Part shown: positions 1 through 9,168 of the stretch, one piece after another | Numbering within the stretch: the stretch's first letter is position 1 | How the letters are laid out: each line of letters opens with the position of its first letter | Assembly: GCF_030142045.1 (NCBI RefSeq) | Contig: NZ_CP126242.1 | Location: forward strand, 372,001-436,000 | Source of the DNA: Arthrobacter sp. zg-Y919 | GTDB taxonomy: Bacteria; Actinomycetota; Actinomycetes; Actinomycetales; Micrococcaceae | Reading direction: 5' to 3' | Length of the DNA: 64,000 nt | Notes under the pieces: generated by a model | Databases searched by the model: none | What the model was told of the DNA's origin: nothing | Seen by the model: only the letters and a program-made list of their open reading frames with translations | Translations under genes and position numbers: made by a program

Positions 1-951
1 CATGGTGGTGAGTTCGCTGAGCATGTTGGCGAGCCGGTTCTGGATTAGCTGGTAGCTGCCAATCGGGTTGCCGAACTGCACCCGGCTCGCGGCGTAGTCC
101 CGGGCGATCTCGAAGGCGGCCATGGCGTGCCCAACGGCTTCCCACGACGCGCCGCCGCGGGTGGCCTTGAGTACGCGGGAGACTCCCTTGAAGGATTCGC
201 ACCGCTCGAGCCGGTTCTCCGCAGGGATCCGAAGGTCCTCGATCACGATGTCGGCCTGCTGGATAGCCCGCTTTCCAACCTTGCCGGTGATCACCTCGGG
301 CCGGTAGCCCGCGGGGTGGCCGCCGTCCTCGTCCTTCTCCACCACGAAGGCGTTGACCTGCCCGTCTTCGGTGTTGCGGGCGAAGAGCACAACGACGTCG
401 GCGGCGTGGCCGTTGCCGATCCACCGCTTGTGTCCGTTCAGGACCCAGGTGTCGCCGTCACGGCGGGCCGAGGTTTCCAGGGCCACCGAATCCGAACCAT
501 GGTCAGGTTCGGTCAGGGCGAAGGCGCCGGTTTTCTCGAGCCGGGCCATGGCGGGTAGCCAGCGGGCCTTCTGCTCGTCGCTGCCGAGCACATTGATCGC
601 CCCCATGCACAGGTTCCCATGGACCCCGAGGAAGGTATTGATGCTGCCGTCCACACGGGACATTTCCCGTGCAACCATGCCGGCGGCCTTCCGGCTCATG
701 CCAGGGCAGCCGTACCCCTCGATCGTGGTACCGATGATGCCCAGCTCCGCGAGCCCCGGCAGCAGTTCCCAAGGGAACTCGGCACGCTCCCAGTAGTCGT
801 TGATCAGCGGTTTGACCTGCTCCTGGGCGAAGGCCCGCACCTTGTCCCGGATGGCCAGTTCATCAGGTGTTAGGTCCTGGTCCAGCAGGAAGTAGTCGGA
901 TGTTGCTGCACCGCGGGATACGGCAGGCGCGGCAGCGGAGAGGGAAGTCAT
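1..951 (-). CDS. acyl-CoA dehydrogenase, glutaryl-CoA dehydrogenase-like (3' end outside window)
   Basis: Partial gene: the first 317 codons are present and the C-terminus lies beyond position 1. The FAD-dependent enzyme should introduce a 2,3-double bond into an acyl-CoA thioester. Visible signatures are a glutaryl-CoA-dehydrogenase-like GYGCPGMS stretch, the FALTEPDHGSD flavin-contact motif, and the ASRVQFGNPIGSYQLIQ helix. The position of human GCDH Arg94 (DSGYR) reads DGSIN here, so the arginine that holds a glutaryl carboxylate is missing, unlike the paralogue at 10151. The catalytic Glu region is outside the window. It is the last visible gene of the leftward catabolic operon, 41 bp after the MFS gene. 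Family is secure; substrate is not. Confidence 0.9.
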   Translation of the reverse strand, partial: MTSLSAAAPAVSRGAATSDYFLLDQDLTPDELAIRDKVRAFAQEQVKPLINDYWERAEFPWELLPGLAELGIIGTTIEGYGCPGMSRKAAGMVAREMSRVDGSINTFLGVHGNLCMGAINVLGSDEQKARWLPAMARLEKTGAFALTEPDHGSDSVALETSARRDGDTWVLNGHKRWIGNGHAADVVVLFARNTEDGQVNAFVVEKDEDGGHPAGYRPEVITGKVGKRAIQQADIVIEDLRIPAENRLERCESFKGVSRVLKATRGGASWEAVGHAMAAFEIARDYAASRVQFGNPIGSYQLIQNRLANMLSELTTM

Positions 952-992
952 GAAAGGGGTCCTTTCGTTAGGTTCAACAGAAACAGGGAAGG

Positions 993-2393
993 TCAGGGGC
1001 GGCCGGGCGCGGGCGGGGCGGTGATCCGCAGCGCGGACAGGAATCCCACGGCCGCCACGCACAGGGCCGGAAAGATGAGCAGGGGCAGGTCAGCGGCGTA
1101 GGCGAGCGAAACCAGCGAGTAGCCTGCGGCCATGGCCAGGAAGCGGATCATATTATGGATTCCCACAGCTGTTCCGGATCCTCCGGCGGGGGAGGAAACC
1201 AGTTCCGTCGCTGCCGCGCTCTGAGTAAACGCGATGCCGGCGCCGGCGAGGATCAGGCCGGTCAGAACCAGTGGGACGGTCCACTGCCCGCCGGGAACCT
1301 GCTTCTCCAGCAGCATCGCCGCAGTGAGGATGACGGCCGCCGCGGTCAGCAACCCCGTTCCGCGGACCAGCTGGCCGCTGGTGCCAACCCGTGCGCCAAG
1401 CCGCGCTGCGAGGGGTCCGGCCACGATCATCGTCAGCGCCAGAGGCAGGACCAGCACCCCGATTTCCCCCGGTTCCAGGCCTAGGTCCGAGGCGAGGAAC
1501 AGGGGAACCGCGACGATGAAGACGGCCAGCGACGCCATGGACAGGCCGGCTCCGGCCGCAGCCAGGGCGTAGCTGCGCCCACGCAGGATGGCGGGATCCA
1601 GCAGCGGCCGCAACGCCCCCGGCAGGTCCACCAGACGCAGGCGGCGGCGGGTCAGGCGGGTAAACAGCGTCCAGCAGGCAACGGCGCCCAGTCCGAGCAG
1701 CACGGCTCCCAGCCAAACCGCGCCCTGTCCTGCCATGACTGTTGCGGTGGCTGCAGCGCCGCCGCCCGTCACCAGCCAGAACAACGCCGAGGCGTGCACC
1801 GGAGGACGCTGCCGCCGGACCGCGGGCACCGAGAGGGTGAGCAGTACCATCATGACCAGCACCGCGGCAGCGTGCAGGATGAAGACGTAGCGCCAGCCGG
1901 ACGCCTGGGTGACGAACCCACCGAAGGGCGGTCCGATGGCCTGGCCCAGTCCGATCGCAGATGCCCAAGCGCCCATGATCGCCCCGCGCCGGTCCGGCCA
2001 CAGATGTACAAGGACTGCCTGGACCGCGGGAGGAATGGCGCTGCAGGCTCCTCCCTGCAGGATCCGGGCGCCGATCAGCAGCTCGGTTCCGGTTGCCAGG
2101 GACGCCAGCACGTCTGCACTGACCAGCACCCCCAACGCCGTGACCAGCAGCCTGCGGGGGCCGAAGCGGTCGCACAGCCAGCCCGCGAGGGGCACCATCG
2201 TGGCCATGGCGACCGTGAAGGCACTGACTGTCAGGACTGCTTCCGGTGCAGTCATGCCCAGCTCGTTCTGGATGCGGTACAGCGGGGCGTTGATCATGTT
2301 TGCCGAGAGCGTGCCCAGAGCCGTAGTGGCCAGGAGTGCCGGATAAGCGATGCGTCGTCGCCCCTCCTCCGGCACCCAGTGTGGCCTGCTCAT
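993..2393 (-). CDS. MFS transporter, DHA2-like
   Basis: Hydrophobic 466-residue protein with 12 to 14 predicted membrane segments. It has the MFS motif A (GWLCDRFGPRR) near residue 72 and an antiporter-type motif C region (GLGQAIGPPFGG) near residue 150. Family members are proton-coupled exporters or importers of small molecules. The start ATG overlaps the stop of the upstream thioesterase gene (ATGA), so it is translationally coupled and belongs to the catabolic operon, where it may export or import an acid intermediate. Substrate cannot be told from sequence. Confidence 0.88.
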   Translation of the reverse strand: MSRPHWVPEEGRRRIAYPALLATTALGTLSANMINAPLYRIQNELGMTAPEAVLTVSAFTVAMATMVPLAGWLCDRFGPRRLLVTALGVLVSADVLASLATGTELLIGARILQGGACSAIPPAVQAVLVHLWPDRRGAIMGAWASAIGLGQAIGPPFGGFVTQASGWRYVFILHAAAVLVMMVLLTLSVPAVRRQRPPVHASALFWLVTGGGAAATATVMAGQGAVWLGAVLLGLGAVACWTLFTRLTRRRLRLVDLPGALRPLLDPAILRGRSYALAAAGAGLSMASLAVFIVAVPLFLASDLGLEPGEIGVLVLPLALTMIVAGPLAARLGARVGTSGQLVRGTGLLTAAAVILTAAMLLEKQVPGGQWTVPLVLTGLILAGAGIAFTQSAAATELVSSPAGGSGTAVGIHNMIRFLAMAAGYSLVSLAYAADLPLLIFPALCVAAVGFLSALRITAPPAPGRP

Positions 2394-2905
2394 GCACGGC
2401 TGGCCCCGGCGTCGGCGGCTACTGCGGAAGCACCGCCGTCGGTTCCCTCCGCGCCGTCTACTTCGTCGGGAACGTTCCCGTCTCCTCCGCCGGATGCGGA
2501 CGTCCGTGCGCGGAGCCCGTCCAAGGCCACGCGGAGGTGTTCGGGCAGCGGCCGCGGGCGTCCGGTCTGCGCATCCATCTGGACGAGTACGGTGCGGGCC
2601 CGGGCAGCTGCCTGGCCGTGTTGGAGCAGGTCGCAGTCCAGGGTGTAGGAAGAGCGGCCGACGGCACCCACTGTCACCTGTGCGGTCAGCTGGGGGCCGT
2701 GGTTTATGGGCCGCAAATAGTCCAGGTGCAGTGAGACCACCACGCGGGGCTGGGCCGGGTCGGGAATGCCCTCTGTTCCAAGCCAGTGTCCGAGTGCCGC
2801 GAGGCGCGCCTCCTCAATGAGGGTGACTATCCGGGCGTTGTTCACATGGCGGTTGATGTCCTGGTCCGACCAGCGCACGGCTATGTCGGTGGTGAAGGGG
2901 TTCAT
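2390..2905 (-). CDS. acyl-CoA thioesterase, hotdog fold (4HBT-like)
   Basis: 171-residue protein. The N-terminal hotdog domain carries RWSDQDINRHVNNARI at residues 11-26; the Asp in this motif is the usual catalytic residue of 4-hydroxybenzoyl-CoA thioesterase relatives. The last 45 or so residues are a low-complexity Gly/Ala/Asp tail. I start at the ATG at 2905, which overlaps the CoA-transferase stop as ATGA; an upstream in-frame extension would lie inside that gene. It probably hydrolyses an acyl-CoA intermediate or recycles CoA within the operon. Exact acyl substrate unknown. Confidence 0.85.
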   Translation of the reverse strand: MNPFTTDIAVRWSDQDINRHVNNARIVTLIEEARLAALGHWLGTEGIPDPAQPRVVVSLHLDYLRPINHGPQLTAQVTVGAVGRSSYTLDCDLLQHGQAAARARTVLVQMDAQTGRPRPLPEHLRVALDGLRARTSASGGGDGNVPDEVDGAEGTDGGASAVAADAGASRA

Positions 2906-4113
2906 GATGCCTTGGGGACGGCGGTCCGGCCGTCGGCGAGCCAGGCCAGGACCCGGTCCCGATCGCCGTCGAGAACGGGCGGGGCCTGTCCGTAGTCCAC
3001 CGGCGTCCTGCTGAAGTCCACCGGATGCCGGACAGTGGGAATCCTGCGATCCCCGGACCCCGCGACAGCAACCGGGCGCAGGCCAAGATCCTCGGCCAGC
3101 CGGACTCCCTCGTCCACGTTCAGGATCGGGGCGCACGGAACCTTTACGGCCTTGAGCCGCTCAAACCAGTCCTCCGCGTCGCGGGTGCGCAGCTGCTCGA
3201 TCAGAAGTTTCCGCAGGTCGATGCGGTTGGCGTTTCGGGCTGCGGGGGTGCTGAAACGGCCGTCCGCAGCGAGTTCCGGCACGCCGAGGCAGGCGCAGAG
3301 CCGGCCGAACTGGCCGTTGTTGCCCACCGCGATGACGATGTCCTTGTTGCGCGCGGGAAACGGTTCATACGGATAGAGGCTGGGGTGCTCGTTGCCCATG
3401 CGGGTGGGCACCGTGCCGCCGGCAACGAATGCCGCCGTCTGGTTGACTAGCCCCGACAGTGCGGAGGACAGCAGGTTCAGCTCGACGTGCTGTCCGAGGC
3501 CGGACTCCTGGCGCTCATGGAACGCTCCCAGCACCCCGATGGCCGCATGCAACCCCGTGATCACGTCAAACAACGCGACGCCGGCGCGATACGGTTCGCC
3601 ATCCTGGCTCCCTGTCAGGCTCATCATCCCGGACAGGGCCTGCGCCAGCAGATCATAGCCGGGCAGCTCGGCGCCGCCGGCGGTGCCGAACCCGGTGATG
3701 GATGCATATACAAGGTCCGGGCGCCACGCGCTGACCGATTCATAGTCGAGCCGGTAGCGGGCCAGCCCACCGGGCTTGAAGTTCTCTACCAGGATGTCGG
3801 CCCGGGCAATGATTGCCTCGGCAATGTCCCGTTGGCCAGGATCGGTGAAGTCCAGCGCAATGGAGTGTTTGTTGCGGTTGACCGAGAGGAAGAACGTGCT
3901 TTCGCCGTCCCGCTGGGGCGGGGTCCAGGCACGTGCGTCGTCTCCCTCCGAGCTCTCGACCTTGATTACGGTAGCGCCCATATCTGCCAGCAGCATGGTG
4001 CAGTAGGGACCGGCCAGGACCCGGGTGAAATCCGCCACCACCACGCCGGAGAGCGGCCCCGTGCCGCGCCGGCCAAAGATGGCATGCAGGTCTTCTGCCG
4101 CGGAGCTGGGCAT
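2902..4113 (-). CDS. CaiB/BaiF family CoA-transferase
   Basis: 403-residue class III CoA-transferase. These enzymes move CoA between carboxylic acids through an aspartyl-CoA thioester. The expected catalytic Asp is D154 in GYDLLAQALSG, and the N-terminal VADFTRVLAGPYCTMLLADM and NRNKHSIALD motifs are typical. The start at 4113 has a good GAAGGAAGGAA-type ribosome site and gives the family-like N-terminus; a longer reading to 4173 would overlap the upstream dehydrogenase gene. In this operon it most plausibly activates the acid imported by the TRAP system. Donor and acceptor are unknown. Confidence 0.9.
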   Translation of the reverse strand: MPSSAAEDLHAIFGRRGTGPLSGVVVADFTRVLAGPYCTMLLADMGATVIKVESSEGDDARAWTPPQRDGESTFFLSVNRNKHSIALDFTDPGQRDIAEAIIARADILVENFKPGGLARYRLDYESVSAWRPDLVYASITGFGTAGGAELPGYDLLAQALSGMMSLTGSQDGEPYRAGVALFDVITGLHAAIGVLGAFHERQESGLGQHVELNLLSSALSGLVNQTAAFVAGGTVPTRMGNEHPSLYPYEPFPARNKDIVIAVGNNGQFGRLCACLGVPELAADGRFSTPAARNANRIDLRKLLIEQLRTRDAEDWFERLKAVKVPCAPILNVDEGVRLAEDLGLRPVAVAGSGDRRIPTVRHPVDFSRTPVDYGQAPPVLDGDRDRVLAWLADGRTAVPKAS

Positions 4114-4150
4114 GTCAGGTTCCTTCCTTCGAGCGGACGGTGAGAGGGGT

Positions 4151-5038
4151 TCAGGGCTGGGCTTCGTAGTCATACCAGCCCCGCCCTGTCTTGCGGCCGT
4201 AATGCCCCTGTTCGTACATCTTCTTCAGCGACGGGTGCGGCAGGTCCGCCGGGTTCCCGGTCTGCTCGTGTTCGGCAGCCCGGACAAGATAGGCGACGTC
4301 GATCCCCACGAGGTCCATCAGCTCGAAGGGGCCCATCGGGTGGCCGAGGGCCGTACGGGCAGCAACGTCGATGTCCTCGAAGCTGGCGATTCCGGCTGCC
4401 TCAAGTTCCAGTGCCTCGGCGCGCAGGGCGCGCAGCAGCCGGTTAGCGACAAAACCGGGAATCTCCCGGTTGATGCGGACCGGCTGCTTGCCCAGCTTCT
4501 CGGCGAGGGCGACCGTGGTGTCCACCGTGGCGTCCGACGTCTCGGGATTGCGCACGACTTCGACGCAGGCCATGACCAGGGCCGGGTTGAAGAAGTGCAT
4601 GTTGCACACCCGGTCGGGCCGGGTAGTTGCGTCCATGAGCACTGACGAGGGGATGGTCGAGGAATTGGTGGCCAGGATGGCGTGGTCCGGCGCGGCCGCA
4701 TCCAGATCCGCGAAGAGCTTCCTCTTGATGTCGATCCGCTCCACGGCGGCTTCAAGGATGAAGTCCGCTTCGCGTGCGGCTGCGAACGAATCCGTGGTGT
4801 AGCTCATCCGGGCCAGCGCTGACTCGACCTCTTCGCTGCTGCGCCGGCCCTTCTCGGCGAGCCTGCCCAGGCGGCGGCGCACTTCCTCCCGCGACCGGTC
4901 CAGGGCGCTGGCATCCAGGTCGCTCGTGGTGGCGTCGTAGCCGGCCAACGCAAAAAGTGCACCGATCTGGGTTCCCATGGCACCGGACCCCACCACGAGG
5001 ATGCGGCGGATGGCGTCGATGTTCGGCTGGGGATTCAT
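4151..5038 (-). CDS. 3-hydroxyacyl-CoA dehydrogenase
   Basis: 295-residue NAD-dependent enzyme oxidising a 3-hydroxyacyl-CoA to the 3-oxo form. The Rossmann fingerprint GSGAMG is at residues 17-22, and the catalytic His lies in MHFFNPALVM, followed by ITREIPGF-like sequence (INREIPGFVANRLL) and the C-terminal substrate domain (MGPFELMDLVGIDV). Length matches single-domain 3-hydroxybutyryl-CoA dehydrogenases such as PaaH/FadB2. It sits between the hydratase and CoA-transferase genes, consistent with a beta-oxidation sequence. Chain-length preference is not readable. Confidence 0.92.
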   Translation of the reverse strand: MNPQPNIDAIRRILVVGSGAMGTQIGALFALAGYDATTSDLDASALDRSREEVRRRLGRLAEKGRRSSEEVESALARMSYTTDSFAAAREADFILEAAVERIDIKRKLFADLDAAAPDHAILATNSSTIPSSVLMDATTRPDRVCNMHFFNPALVMACVEVVRNPETSDATVDTTVALAEKLGKQPVRINREIPGFVANRLLRALRAEALELEAAGIASFEDIDVAARTALGHPMGPFELMDLVGIDVAYLVRAAEHEQTGNPADLPHPSLKKMYEQGHYGRKTGRGWYDYEAQP

Positions 5039-5127
5039 GTTTCTCCTTGCAATGCGTGTGCGCGTGGTTGGGTGGTGAAGCCTGCACCAGGGGCAGGCCG
5101 GAAGTGGGACTGGGTGGCGCTGCGGAC

Positions 5128-5925
5128 TCAGGCGGTGCCGTTGAACCTGGCCGGACGTTTTTCCAGGAAGGCCGCGGCGCCCTCGGACTTCTCATCGGCG
5201 GCGTACAGGAGCGATTGGGCGAGGCGCTCCAGCAAAAGGCCGGTGCGCTGGTCGGTTTCCGCGCCGCCGCTGATGACCAGCTTGGCCAGGCGGACTGCCA
5301 GGGGGCCCTTGGCGAGGATGGTGCGGGCCGTGTCCCTGGCACTGTCCAGCAGCTGCTCGCCCGGTACGACGCTGGTGACCAACCCGATGCGCAGTGCTTC
5401 CTCGGCGTCGATAATCCGACCCGTGAGGATCAGCTCCTTCGCCCGTCCCTGCCCGACCAGCCGGGACAGCCGCTGGGTTCCACCGGCACCGGGGAGGATG
5501 CCCAGGTTCGCTTCGGGGAGCCCGAACCGGGCGGTGGTGGAGGCGATGCGGATGTCGCAGGACATGGCCAGTTCGTTGCCGCCGCCGAGCGCGTACCCGT
5601 TGACGGCAGCGATGGTGGGCTTATCGAAATCCTGGACGCGGTCATAGAGCCGTTGCATCCGGGCCCGGAGCCCGTCCTGCAGGGTGTACCCGGCAAGCTG
5701 GGTGATGTCCGCGCCTGCAACGAAGGCCTTCGTGCCGGCGCCGGTGAAGATGACCGCGCCGACATCGGAGTCGGCCTCAAGGGTGTCCAGTGCGGCGTCG
5801 AGGCCGTCCAGCACTGATCGGTTGAGTGCGTTGCGCACATCGGGACGGTTGATGGTGACGACGGCTGTGCGCTCGCTGATCTCGGTGAGTACCGGCGAGC
5901 TGGCGCCTGGGTTGGTGTCGGTCAT
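5128..5925 (-). CDS. enoyl-CoA hydratase
   Basis: 265-residue crotonase-fold enzyme adding water to a trans-2-enoyl-CoA. Both catalytic glutamates of true hydratases are present: E118 in GGGNELAMSCDI and E138 in LPEANLGILPGAGGTQRL (rat Glu144 and Glu164 equivalents). The oxyanion-hole motif AFVAGADI is at residues 67-74. It is followed 89 bp later by the 3-hydroxyacyl-CoA dehydrogenase, the next step of the pathway. It differs from the crotonase-fold proteins at 9169 and 13071, which lack one or both glutamates. Confidence 0.92.
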   Translation of the reverse strand: MTDTNPGASSPVLTEISERTAVVTINRPDVRNALNRSVLDGLDAALDTLEADSDVGAVIFTGAGTKAFVAGADITQLAGYTLQDGLRARMQRLYDRVQDFDKPTIAAVNGYALGGGNELAMSCDIRIASTTARFGLPEANLGILPGAGGTQRLSRLVGQGRAKELILTGRIIDAEEALRIGLVTSVVPGEQLLDSARDTARTILAKGPLAVRLAKLVISGGAETDQRTGLLLERLAQSLLYAADEKSEGAAAFLEKRPARFNGTA

Positions 5926-5943
5926 GGTGGATCCTTTCGCGTG

Positions 5944-7977
5944 TCAGGTGACGGTGCTGGCGGGCGGTGTCGGTATCGGCGCAGTGACGGCCGCTTCGGG
6001 GTCGGCATCGTCCCGCGTTTCGGTCTCCGGTGCCTTGACTGGGAGGAGGCTCAGCACCACGCTCGCGGCCACCAGGACAATGCCGCCGACGGCGGTCAAG
6101 ACCGTGGGCAGGAACAGCAGGAACCCGCCGACCGCGCCAACCAGGCGCAGCGGAATCGGCATCCGCCGGTCAAACCCGACCACCCAGCCTTCTATCGCCG
6201 ACGCGAGGCCGTACACGCCAGCAATGCTCAGGACGAAGGCCAGCAGGATCCGGCCAGGCGAATCCTGGGCCACCAGCGCCGGGTTGAGCGCGAAGCCGAA
6301 CGGGACGACGTATTTCACCGCGCCCAGCTTCATGGCCGCGATGCTGGTTGCCATGGCCGGCGCCTTCGCCAGGCCCGCTGCCGCGAAGGCTGCCAACCCC
6401 ACCGGCGGGGTGATATAGGAAACGGAGGCCCAGTAGATAACGAACAGGTGGGCGGCGAGCGGGTTCACGCCGAGGTCCACCACGGCCGGAACCATAACGA
6501 TGGCCAGGAAGACGTACGCGGCGGAGATGGTCATGCCCATGCCTAGGATGAAGCAGGTGATGGCCCCGGCGATCAGGATGAGCACTACGTTGTCACCGAC
6601 CAGCGCCACCAGTTCGCGGGCCAGGGAGAGGCTCACACCGGTCGCGGTGAGCCCACCGACGATCAGCCCAACGCCGGCGATGATGCCGATGATGTTGCTC
6701 AGGGTCTTGCCGGAGTCGACGAGAAATTCGGTGAATTCACGGAAACCGAACTTCTGCCCAGGCCGCAGGACGGCCACGAGGAGGAGGAAAAGAATCACCC
6801 AGTAGGGAACCTTGGTTTCCGAGTTGGTGATGAACAGCATCCCCGTGAGCAGGACGAGTGCGAGCACATAGGGCCAGCCGCGAAGGAGCGTGGGCAGGGT
6901 CCGGGGAAGCGTGTCCACCGGGGCGCCTTTAAGGCCGTTGCGGGCGGAATAGCCGTCCACCTGCAGGTAGATACCCAGGAAATAGAGGAAGGCGGGGATT
7001 GTCGCGGCGACGAGGATCTCGGTGTACGGGACCCCGACGAAGGAGACCATCAGGAAGGCGGCAGTGCCCATGATCGGGGGTGTGATGGATCCGCCGGAAG
7101 AAGCGGTGGCTTCAACGCCGCCGGCGTAGGTGGCACTGAAACCGCTGCGCTTCATAGCCGGGATGGTCATGGGGCCGGTGGTCAGGACGTTGGAGACGGC
7201 GCTCCCGCTCATCATGCCCATGGCGGCGCTGCTGGCCACCGAGACCTTGGCCGCGCCACCGCGGTAGCGGCCGAAAATGGACATCGAGAGGTTGTGGAAA
7301 AAATCGGCGCCGCCGGTGTGCTGGAGCGCAACACCGAAAATGAGGAAGCCGATGAGGATGGTCCCCGCGGTCTGCAGTGGAAGCCCGAGGATGCCTTCGG
7401 CTCCCATGACGTGAACCTGTGCGAGAGTGGGCAGGTCGTAGGTGACGCCCTGCAGGACCGGGATCGGCAGGTATTTGGCCACCAGTGGGTAGAGCGAAAA
7501 GATCAGGGCGATCAGGGTGACCACCAGCCCTCCGGTGCGGCGAAGCGCCTCAAGGGCCACCAGCCAAAGGAGGAAGCTGGCGACCGTGGCGGCATCAGGG
7601 GCCATGTACTCCCAGCCGAAGGTCTTGATGCGCGTTCCGTTCACTGCCAGGTAAATGCACACTGCGGCGGTGACCAGCATCAGGGCGACATCGAACCACC
7701 GCACCGGGGCCTCGGCGGACGTGTCCGGGTCTTCGGCCTGGGGGCCTTCCGCTTTCTTAGCGACTTTCTCTAAGAGGGGAACCTTCCTGACGGGGTTGAC
7801 TATGAACACCACAGGCAGGAATACGGCCAGGATCAGGTAGAGGTAGGCGTTAGTCAGCAGCGAGAGGCCGCCCACGTTCCAGAAGAAAACCTGGTTCATG
7901 GTGAGCAGCACGCCCAGCAGGGTGAGGGCGATGACCGTGCCTCGCCACGGCGGGGTGAGGCGGGTCTCAGCTTTCAT
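5944..7977 (-). CDS. TRAP transporter fused permease (4TM/12TM)
   Basis: 677-residue, very hydrophobic integral membrane protein. It corresponds to the fused small plus large TRAP permease that pairs with TAXI-family binding proteins. Conserved large-subunit stretches are visible, including SGSAVSNVLTTGPMTIPAMKRSG, GSITPPIMGTAAFLM (about residues 290-305) and ASVSYITPPVGLAAF. TRAP systems import organic acids using an ion gradient. The start overlaps the end of the binding-protein gene by 11 bp, so the two are co-translated. Substrate is inferred only as an organic acid from the neighbouring CoA enzymes. Confidence 0.92.
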   Translation of the reverse strand: MKAETRLTPPWRGTVIALTLLGVLLTMNQVFFWNVGGLSLLTNAYLYLILAVFLPVVFIVNPVRKVPLLEKVAKKAEGPQAEDPDTSAEAPVRWFDVALMLVTAAVCIYLAVNGTRIKTFGWEYMAPDAATVASFLLWLVALEALRRTGGLVVTLIALIFSLYPLVAKYLPIPVLQGVTYDLPTLAQVHVMGAEGILGLPLQTAGTILIGFLIFGVALQHTGGADFFHNLSMSIFGRYRGGAAKVSVASSAAMGMMSGSAVSNVLTTGPMTIPAMKRSGFSATYAGGVEATASSGGSITPPIMGTAAFLMVSFVGVPYTEILVAATIPAFLYFLGIYLQVDGYSARNGLKGAPVDTLPRTLPTLLRGWPYVLALVLLTGMLFITNSETKVPYWVILFLLLVAVLRPGQKFGFREFTEFLVDSGKTLSNIIGIIAGVGLIVGGLTATGVSLSLARELVALVGDNVVLILIAGAITCFILGMGMTISAAYVFLAIVMVPAVVDLGVNPLAAHLFVIYWASVSYITPPVGLAAFAAAGLAKAPAMATSIAAMKLGAVKYVVPFGFALNPALVAQDSPGRILLAFVLSIAGVYGLASAIEGWVVGFDRRMPIPLRLVGAVGGFLLFLPTVLTAVGGIVLVAASVVLSLLPVKAPETETRDDADPEAAVTAPIPTPPASTVT

Positions 7978-9115
7978 CGTTCTCCCCCTCGGCGTCGAGC
8001 TCAGTCTTTTTCCATTCGGTCCAGTTACGTTCCAGCTCCTCCGGCTCGGAGGATTCGAGGATGCCGGGCCATGCCTCGCGCATCCTTTCTCCGCGTTCGA
8101 TCAGCTCGTTGTTCTTCCGTTCCAGCTCCTCGGTCCAGGCGCCCTGCTCCTCGAAGTAGCGAACGGTTCCCTCATGGAAGGGAACCACCAGGGGTTCTTT
8201 CAGGACGGCCTCAAAGGAGAACTGGCTGGCGTCCGGAGTGGTCGTCTCATAGTGCTCAAAGTTGTCCACCATGGCCTTTACGAGGTTGTACACCTCGTCG
8301 GCGTCGCGGGAGCCCATGGTGGTGAGTGGAATGGTGTATTCGAGCACACGGGCCGTCTCGCCTTCCGGCACACCGGGGGCATCGCTCACCTCACCAACCG
8401 TGGCCATAGGCATCAGTTCCTCCCAGGTTTCGTAGCGGGCGGTATCCGGGTCGTCGAAGGTCAGCCATTTGACGTCCACCTTGGATGCGAGCTCGTTGAT
8501 GTTGGAACCGACGACGTTCTGGTACAGGGCATCGATCTGTCCCGATTCCAGGCCGGCAAGCTGCTCGCCGTAGGCGATGGGCACCTTCTGCACGTCCTCT
8601 CCGGTGAGGCCGCCATAGTTCAGGAAGCCCTCCATCTTGTTATTGATTGAGGTGTTTGCCGTCAGATTCGGAAACCGCTTGCCCTTCAAATCGGCAAAGG
8701 TGTCGATTCCGCTGTCTTCGCGGACCAGCAGGCCGTAGTTGCCGAGCGGAGCCCAGACCAGGCGCAGGTCCTGCGGACCCCATTCAGCGGTCGCATACTC
8801 GTAATCGCCCTCGAACGCGTAGTAGTACTCATCCCCGGCGCGGGAATAGTCGATGGTGCCGTTGACCAGCGGAGCCAGGCGGCCGATGCCCGTATCGGCG
8901 GTCATCAGCCTCACCTGGACGTCCTCTTCAGCAGTCAGGGTGTTGGCGATGGCAGCGAGATCGTTGTAGGTGCCGGTTCCGACGTTGTACGTGGACCACA
9001 CCAGCTGTTTGGGGAGGCCGTTCGGACCGACCTCGTCACCGCCGGCAGCGCAGCCGGTCAGCGCAAGCAGCGCTACGGCGGTCCAGGCGCCGCAGCGCGC
9101 TTTCCTTGTCCTCAT
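7967..9115 (-). CDS. TAXI family TRAP transporter solute-binding lipoprotein
   Basis: 382-residue extracytoplasmic binding protein for the fused permease downstream. The N-terminus is a lipoprotein signal: positive MRTRKAR, a hydrophobic stretch and the lipobox LTGC with Cys22 as the lipidation site. TAXI features follow (STYNVGTGTYNDLAAIANTL, then TADTGIGRLAPLVNGTIDY and the FADLKGKRF segment). I start at ATG 9115, which has a GAAAGG ribosome site and puts the signal peptide at the N-terminus; a longer in-frame reading from 9172 would bury it. The acidic C-terminal tail is unusual but not diagnostic. Confidence 0.9.
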   Translation of the reverse strand: MRTRKARCGAWTAVALLALTGCAAGGDEVGPNGLPKQLVWSTYNVGTGTYNDLAAIANTLTAEEDVQVRLMTADTGIGRLAPLVNGTIDYSRAGDEYYYAFEGDYEYATAEWGPQDLRLVWAPLGNYGLLVREDSGIDTFADLKGKRFPNLTANTSINNKMEGFLNYGGLTGEDVQKVPIAYGEQLAGLESGQIDALYQNVVGSNINELASKVDVKWLTFDDPDTARYETWEELMPMATVGEVSDAPGVPEGETARVLEYTIPLTTMGSRDADEVYNLVKAMVDNFEHYETTTPDASQFSFEAVLKEPLVVPFHEGTVRYFEEQGAWTEELERKNNELIERGERMREAWPGILESSEPEELERNWTEWKKTELDAEGENDES

Positions 9116-9168
9116 AATGACCTTTCGACATTGAAGGGTTGAGTTGAAATCGTGGTGATACGGATGAG

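Noticed and set aside
4114..4173. Longer N-terminus for the CoA-transferase
   Set aside because: It would overlap the upstream gene and lacks the good ribosome site found before 4113.
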